Below, piece after piece: positions 61,018 to 64,000 of a stretch of DNA of 64,000 nt. The position numbers and the translations under genes are program-made. The stretch's first letter is position 1. Every line of letters begins with the position of its first letter. The notes beneath the pieces are model-generated. The model worked only from the letters and a program-made list of their open reading frames with translations, did not search any database and had not been told where the DNA came from. Origin of the DNA: Cohnella sp. SGD-V74 (lineage in GTDB: Bacteria > Bacillota > Bacilli > Paenibacillales > Paenibacillaceae); assembly GCF_003001675.1 (NCBI RefSeq), contig NZ_PVYW01000004.1, forward strand, positions 310,001 to 374,000, written 5' to 3'.

Positions 61018-62130
61018 TCAGGGGGACCCGGCCCGGACCTTCCTTCCGCGGCGGAAGAGAGAAACGAGATAGACGACGAGGAAAGGAAGCACGGAGCCGA
61101 GAATTCCCCACAGCGGATGAATGCCGGAGACGATGAAGTTCCAGTTGGCCTCCCCGCGCATGCCGACCGTGATGGAGATGACCGCGCAGAGCAGCGTAAG
61201 CGGGAAGATCAGCTGCCGGTTGTCCACGGGCAGTCCGAGCAGCCCGTTCAGCGTAGCGTTCGAGATGAACAGGACGATCGAAGCCTTCATGAACGAAGCG
61301 ACGATCATGGAGTATCCCATCAGCGCTTCGATCCGCTGGAACAATTCCGTCATTTCGATCGTGCGCGACACTTCGAACATGGAATATTTGCGTTCTCCCG
61401 CGAGCGGCCCGAAAGTCAGTATGGTCGCCAGCGTCACCATAATCAGGGAGGCCATATTAAGCAGTACCGCCAGAGCCAGCTTGCGTCCGATCCGGTCGGA
61501 CGGACGAAGGTGAACGAAAGGGAGGATCATCGTAAACAGAACGACTTCCCCGAACGGAAATCCGAATACGAAGTACGTGCCGTGCAGCAGAGGCTTAATG
61601 CCGTCTTCGGCGACCGGCAGGAGGAAATGCCAATCGTAGCGCACGGACGACAGGATCGTAATAAATACGATGAAAATCATGACGCTCAGCATCAGGAGTC
61701 CGAACATGCCGACGAACTTGCCTAACCCGATCCGGACCGTGCAGGCAGAGGCGAGGAAGGTGAACACGATGAAGACCGTATAGTAGGTCGCCCGCATCAT
61801 GGAGCTCTTCAGGAACATGGCGATATCCATTACGATGGCGGCGACCATATGAATCTGATAGAGCAGGAAGACGAACAGAATCGCGAAGGCCAGAGGTTTG
61901 CCCAGCAGCTTGGAGACGTATTGAACGTAGCTCGTCTCGGGGTAGCGCCGGGCCAAGGAGACGAGGGGGATGAGAAGCAGAAGGCCGGCCGCTCCCGCGG
62001 CAAGGAGGCAGATCCATGAGCCGGTCCCGCTGGTCGCGATGAGCGGCGCGGGAATATTGATGATCGACGAGCCCGTCAGGAAGACGAAAAGCAGAATGGC
62101 AGCCTGGGTGGGGGTGATCGCGTTCTTCAA
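61018..62130 (-). CDS. Spore germination protein, GerAB/amino-acid-permease type
   Basis: A 370-residue integral membrane protein of the GerAB family with about ten segments. It forms the germinant-binding B subunit of a GerA-type receptor in the spore inner membrane. The characteristic opening is KNAITPTQAAILLFVFLTGS. It ends in a basic tail (FRRGRKVRAGSP). TTG 62130 is chosen: AAAGGGTGA lies about six bases before it and the length fits GerAB; GTG 62139 is possible. It is last in the partial gerAA-gerAC-small ORF-gerAB operon. The germinant cannot be told. Confidence 0.9.
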   Translation of the reverse strand: MKNAITPTQAAILLFVFLTGSSIINIPAPLIATSGTGSWICLLAAGAAGLLLLIPLVSLARRYPETSYVQYVSKLLGKPLAFAILFVFLLYQIHMVAAIVMDIAMFLKSSMMRATYYTVFIVFTFLASACTVRIGLGKFVGMFGLLMLSVMIFIVFITILSSVRYDWHFLLPVAEDGIKPLLHGTYFVFGFPFGEVVLFTMILPFVHLRPSDRIGRKLALAVLLNMASLIMVTLATILTFGPLAGERKYSMFEVSRTIEMTELFQRIEALMGYSMIVASFMKASIVLFISNATLNGLLGLPVDNRQLIFPLTLLCAVISITVGMRGEANWNFIVSGIHPLWGILGSVLPFLVVYLVSLFRRGRKVRAGSP

Positions 62131-62135
62131 GCAGT

Positions 62136-62387
62136 TCACCCTTTCGAGTTGAAATATGCGAACAAGGAGTCGACCGCCGGGCCGAATACGAGAGTGACCG
62201 TATCGTAGAAGGAGTAGCTGCGCAGCCATCCTTTCACGATCAACATGTGGTAAGCGGCCAGCAGCAGGAGCGCGACGTACGTCGCCTTGACCTTGGCCGG
62301 GCTCGAAGCGAGGCGGCCCGGCCTGAGATCGTACATAAGCATGGCGGCAACGGCGGAGCCTATCAGCGCGTAGACCACGGATCTCAC
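62136..62387 (-). CDS. Small membrane protein in gerA operon
   Basis: An 83-residue protein with two likely membrane segments (VVYALIGSAVAAMLMYDLRP at the N-terminus and VALLLLAAYHMLIVKGW in the middle). Its GTG at 62387 overlaps the gerAC stop (GTGA), so it is probably co-translated, though GGAG is very near; a GTG at 62378 is an alternative. It lies five bases from gerAB. I recognise no family with confidence. Small accessory membrane proteins (GerD- or GerX-like) do accompany germinant receptors, so a subunit role is plausible but unproven. Confidence 0.6.
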   Translation of the reverse strand: MRSVVYALIGSAVAAMLMYDLRPGRLASSPAKVKATYVALLLLAAYHMLIVKGWLRSYSFYDTVTLVFGPAVDSLFAYFNSKG

Positions 62388-63580
62388 ATCTCCGATCGAA
62401 TGGGTTTGCCGGCATTGGTGCCTGTCGTTATGATCGCGATATCGGCATGAACCTCGTAGCTTGAACGGGCAAACCTGTTCGGCCAGTCTTCCTTCCAGCT
62501 TTTCCACAACCGCGGATTCGTTTCGTGAAGGCGATTCCCGGCGCCTACGAGATCAAGGCGCTTCTCCAGCATCCAATCCGCGCTTTCGCTCATCGCCTGT
62601 TCCAAAGAACGCTGCACTCTGTCCCGAAGCTTGACCTCGTCGTCCGGCGTCAGCGTTTTTCCACAGACCATCTCGGAAATGGCCACGTACCCTTTCGCCC
62701 GGAAGATAAGATGAAGACGATTGTCCTGCACCTTAACGGTCGTACGGCTATGAAGCTGCAGAACTTCGGCTGCGTCCTCCTGCAGCAGGCGAGGGGCGGA
62801 GGCTTTCCCTTCGCAAGGAACTTCGAGGATTCCGCTGCGATAGTCGTTCCTCAGCGTCAGCAGACCTTCGAGCAGCTGCGAGGGAACGATCGTGCGCACG
62901 CGTCCCTGTGCGAGCACGGCAGCTCCCGCGATGTTCGGATTCGTAAGGCGATCCTCGTTCTGGAGGTACAGGTAAGGAAGCAGCGCCGTTCCGGATTCGC
63001 TTCTGGCCTGCAAGGCCAGGTCAAGCAGATCGATTCGCGAAGTTTTCCCGGAGAGCTGGTGGGCAGCCTGTTCGCTCTGAAAATACTGCTGGCTGATCGT
63101 GTTCTCGATATAGGGAGGAACGTTCAGATAGTCGGCCGCCCGCCCTTTCGTAATCAGGATGTGGGAGGTGAGCCGCGGCTCATGGTCCCGGTAGAAAAAC
63201 TCGAGCACGTCCAGCAGCGGCATCTGTCTCGCTAATTCTTCGCCGACGAGGATGACGCGCATATGGCTCCATTGGGCTTTGCGCCCCAGATGGATCGTAA
63301 TGTCCCGAACCGCTTCGATGACCGATTGATCTTCGGTTCGAACGTTGATGTACGCTCTGCCCGATTTTCCTTTGCCCGTTACGCTCTGCGAAGGTTTGAA
63401 GAATTGGACGCTTAATTGGATGCTTCCCCGGTCCGTCGCATCCAAGGCGACTCCCATCACGAAGCCCTTGCGGGGAAGCTCCGCCCGATCGCCGCAAGCC
63501 GACAGGCCCAGAACGGAGATCAGGAACGGAAGGCAGGCGGCCAGGCCGTATACGATCCGGCGCAACGATCCGGTTGTCAT
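62384..63580 (-). CDS. Spore germination lipoprotein, Ger(x)C family (GerAC)
   Basis: A 398-residue lipoprotein of the GerAC family, the C subunit of a germinant receptor. The lipobox LSAC is near residue 26-29 after a hydrophobic signal. The family opening RAELPRKGFVMGVALDATDR, then SGRAYINVRTEDQSVIEAVR and the typical HMRVILVGEELARQMPLLDV, are all present. ATG 63580 follows AAGGAG. Its stop overlaps the small membrane protein start. It is displayed on the spore inner membrane. Confidence 0.93.
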   Translation of the reverse strand: MTTGSLRRIVYGLAACLPFLISVLGLSACGDRAELPRKGFVMGVALDATDRGSIQLSVQFFKPSQSVTGKGKSGRAYINVRTEDQSVIEAVRDITIHLGRKAQWSHMRVILVGEELARQMPLLDVLEFFYRDHEPRLTSHILITKGRAADYLNVPPYIENTISQQYFQSEQAAHQLSGKTSRIDLLDLALQARSESGTALLPYLYLQNEDRLTNPNIAGAAVLAQGRVRTIVPSQLLEGLLTLRNDYRSGILEVPCEGKASAPRLLQEDAAEVLQLHSRTTVKVQDNRLHLIFRAKGYVAISEMVCGKTLTPDDEVKLRDRVQRSLEQAMSESADWMLEKRLDLVGAGNRLHETNPRLWKSWKEDWPNRFARSSYEVHADIAIITTGTNAGKPIRSEM

Positions 63581-63601
63581 GGGCGGAACTCTCCTTCTCG
63601 T

Positions 63602-64000
63602 CTAGTTCGCGCGCGGAGGTTTCGTCCGCCGGATCAGCACGGGCAGCCTCTCGCGTATGAGCGTGTCGCGGAACTGACGCGCATTCCACGGAGCAAGGGG
63701 CTTAAGATAGGGGACGTTCAAGGAGGTCAGAGTCGAGAGATGGATCCAGATGAACAAGTACCCCAGCAGGATGCCGAATCCGCCCAGTACCGCGGCCATG
63801 GCCATCAGCGGGAATTGGAGCAGCCGCATGGCGATGGACATGTTGTATTGGGGCAGGCTGAACGAAGCTATCCCCGTCAGCGAGACAACGACGACCATAA
63901 TCGGGGAAGCGATGCCGGCGCTGATTGCCGCTTCCCCGATAACGAGCGCTCCGACGATGCTGACCGCCGCCCCTACCGTTCTCGGCAGCCGTATTCCGGC
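63602..64000 (-). CDS. Spore germination protein GerAA family (partial, C-terminus only)
   Basis: Only the last roughly 133 residues are present; the 5' end lies beyond the window. The part seen is the membrane-domain end of the A subunit, with GEAAISAGIASPIMVVVVSLTG and the later LQFPLMAMAAVLGGFGILLG, followed by the short tail LIRRTKPPRAN. These match the GerAA C-terminal region. gerAC follows 21 nt after the stop, as in a typical gerA operon. Confidence 0.88.
   Translation of the reverse strand, partial: AGIRLPRTVGAAVSIVGALVIGEAAISAGIASPIMVVVVSLTGIASFSLPQYNMSIAMRLLQFPLMAMAAVLGGFGILLGYLFIWIHLSTLTSLNVPYLKPLAPWNARQFRDTLIRERLPVLIRRTKPPRAN

Overview
The window looks like chromosomal DNA of an aerobic, endospore-forming Paenibacillaceae bacterium (Paenibacillus or Cohnella type). 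The reasons are the fairly high GC content with Bacillus-type ribosome binding sites (AGGAGG), YesM/YesN-type sensor-regulator pairs, large membrane-bound AraC regulators beside sugar ABC transporters, a FadR-controlled fatty-acid oxidation regulon arranged partly as in Bacillus, an S-layer-homology protein, and a gerA-type germinant-receptor operon at the right edge. No rRNA, tRNA, prophage or complete insertion sequence was seen.

Layout. 0-15 kb: a DUF1304 membrane protein; two paralogous Cache-AraC membrane regulators (624-2972 plus, 7049-9355 minus) flanking a YtcP/LplB-type polysaccharide/oligosaccharide ABC importer (two permeases and a lipoprotein, minus strand); a 221-bp MITE-like palindrome between the second regulator and the transporter; then a secreted multidomain beta-helix protein and an apparently cytoplasmic beta-helix protein. 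This reads as a carbohydrate sensing, uptake and degradation locus. 15-23 kb: a VTT-domain membrane protein, a lipoprotein, topoisomerase III, a truncated nucleotidyltransferase remnant, a VOC protein coupled to a double-domain HxlR regulator, and a phytanoyl-CoA-dioxygenase-like protein with an AraC regulator.

23-36 kb: a fatty-acid beta-oxidation regulon. fadR-etfB-etfA run left; fadF, fadN, fadA, fadE, lcfA and a hotdog thioesterase run right; a perfect FadR-type operator lies between the divergent fadR and fadF. LcfA activates the acid, FadE/FadN/FadA run the spiral, and EtfAB with the membrane Fe-S protein FadF carry electrons away. Two different short repeat families interrupt the regulon.

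36-45 kb: a ribose-type ABC importer (binding lipoprotein, double ATPase, permease) with a D-psicose/D-tagatose 3-epimerase-like enzyme, divergent from a three-gene sensory operon (YesM-type kinase, YesN-type regulator, membrane-anchored sugar-binding protein). An allose/allulose-type substrate is a reasonable guess only. 45-50 kb: a YdeI/OmdA-like protein, then a TPP riboswitch with terminator controlling a YkoEDC-type thiamin/precursor ECF transporter, followed by a divergent second copy of translation initiation factor IF-3.

50-64 kb: pseudouridine catabolism (psuK-psuG), a flavin monooxygenase/acyl-CoA-dehydrogenase-fold protein, a YhdH/AcuI-type reductase convergent with a molybdopterin oxidoreductase (their stop codons share a perfect palindrome), a short-chain dehydrogenase, a cold-shock protein with a structured leader, an FAD monooxygenase, an SLH protein and a gerA operon (gerAA partial, gerAC, a small membrane protein, gerAB).

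No clearly new multi-gene system was found. The best leads are the IF-3 paralogue behind a thiamin transporter, the repeat and palindromic elements, and the csp leader.
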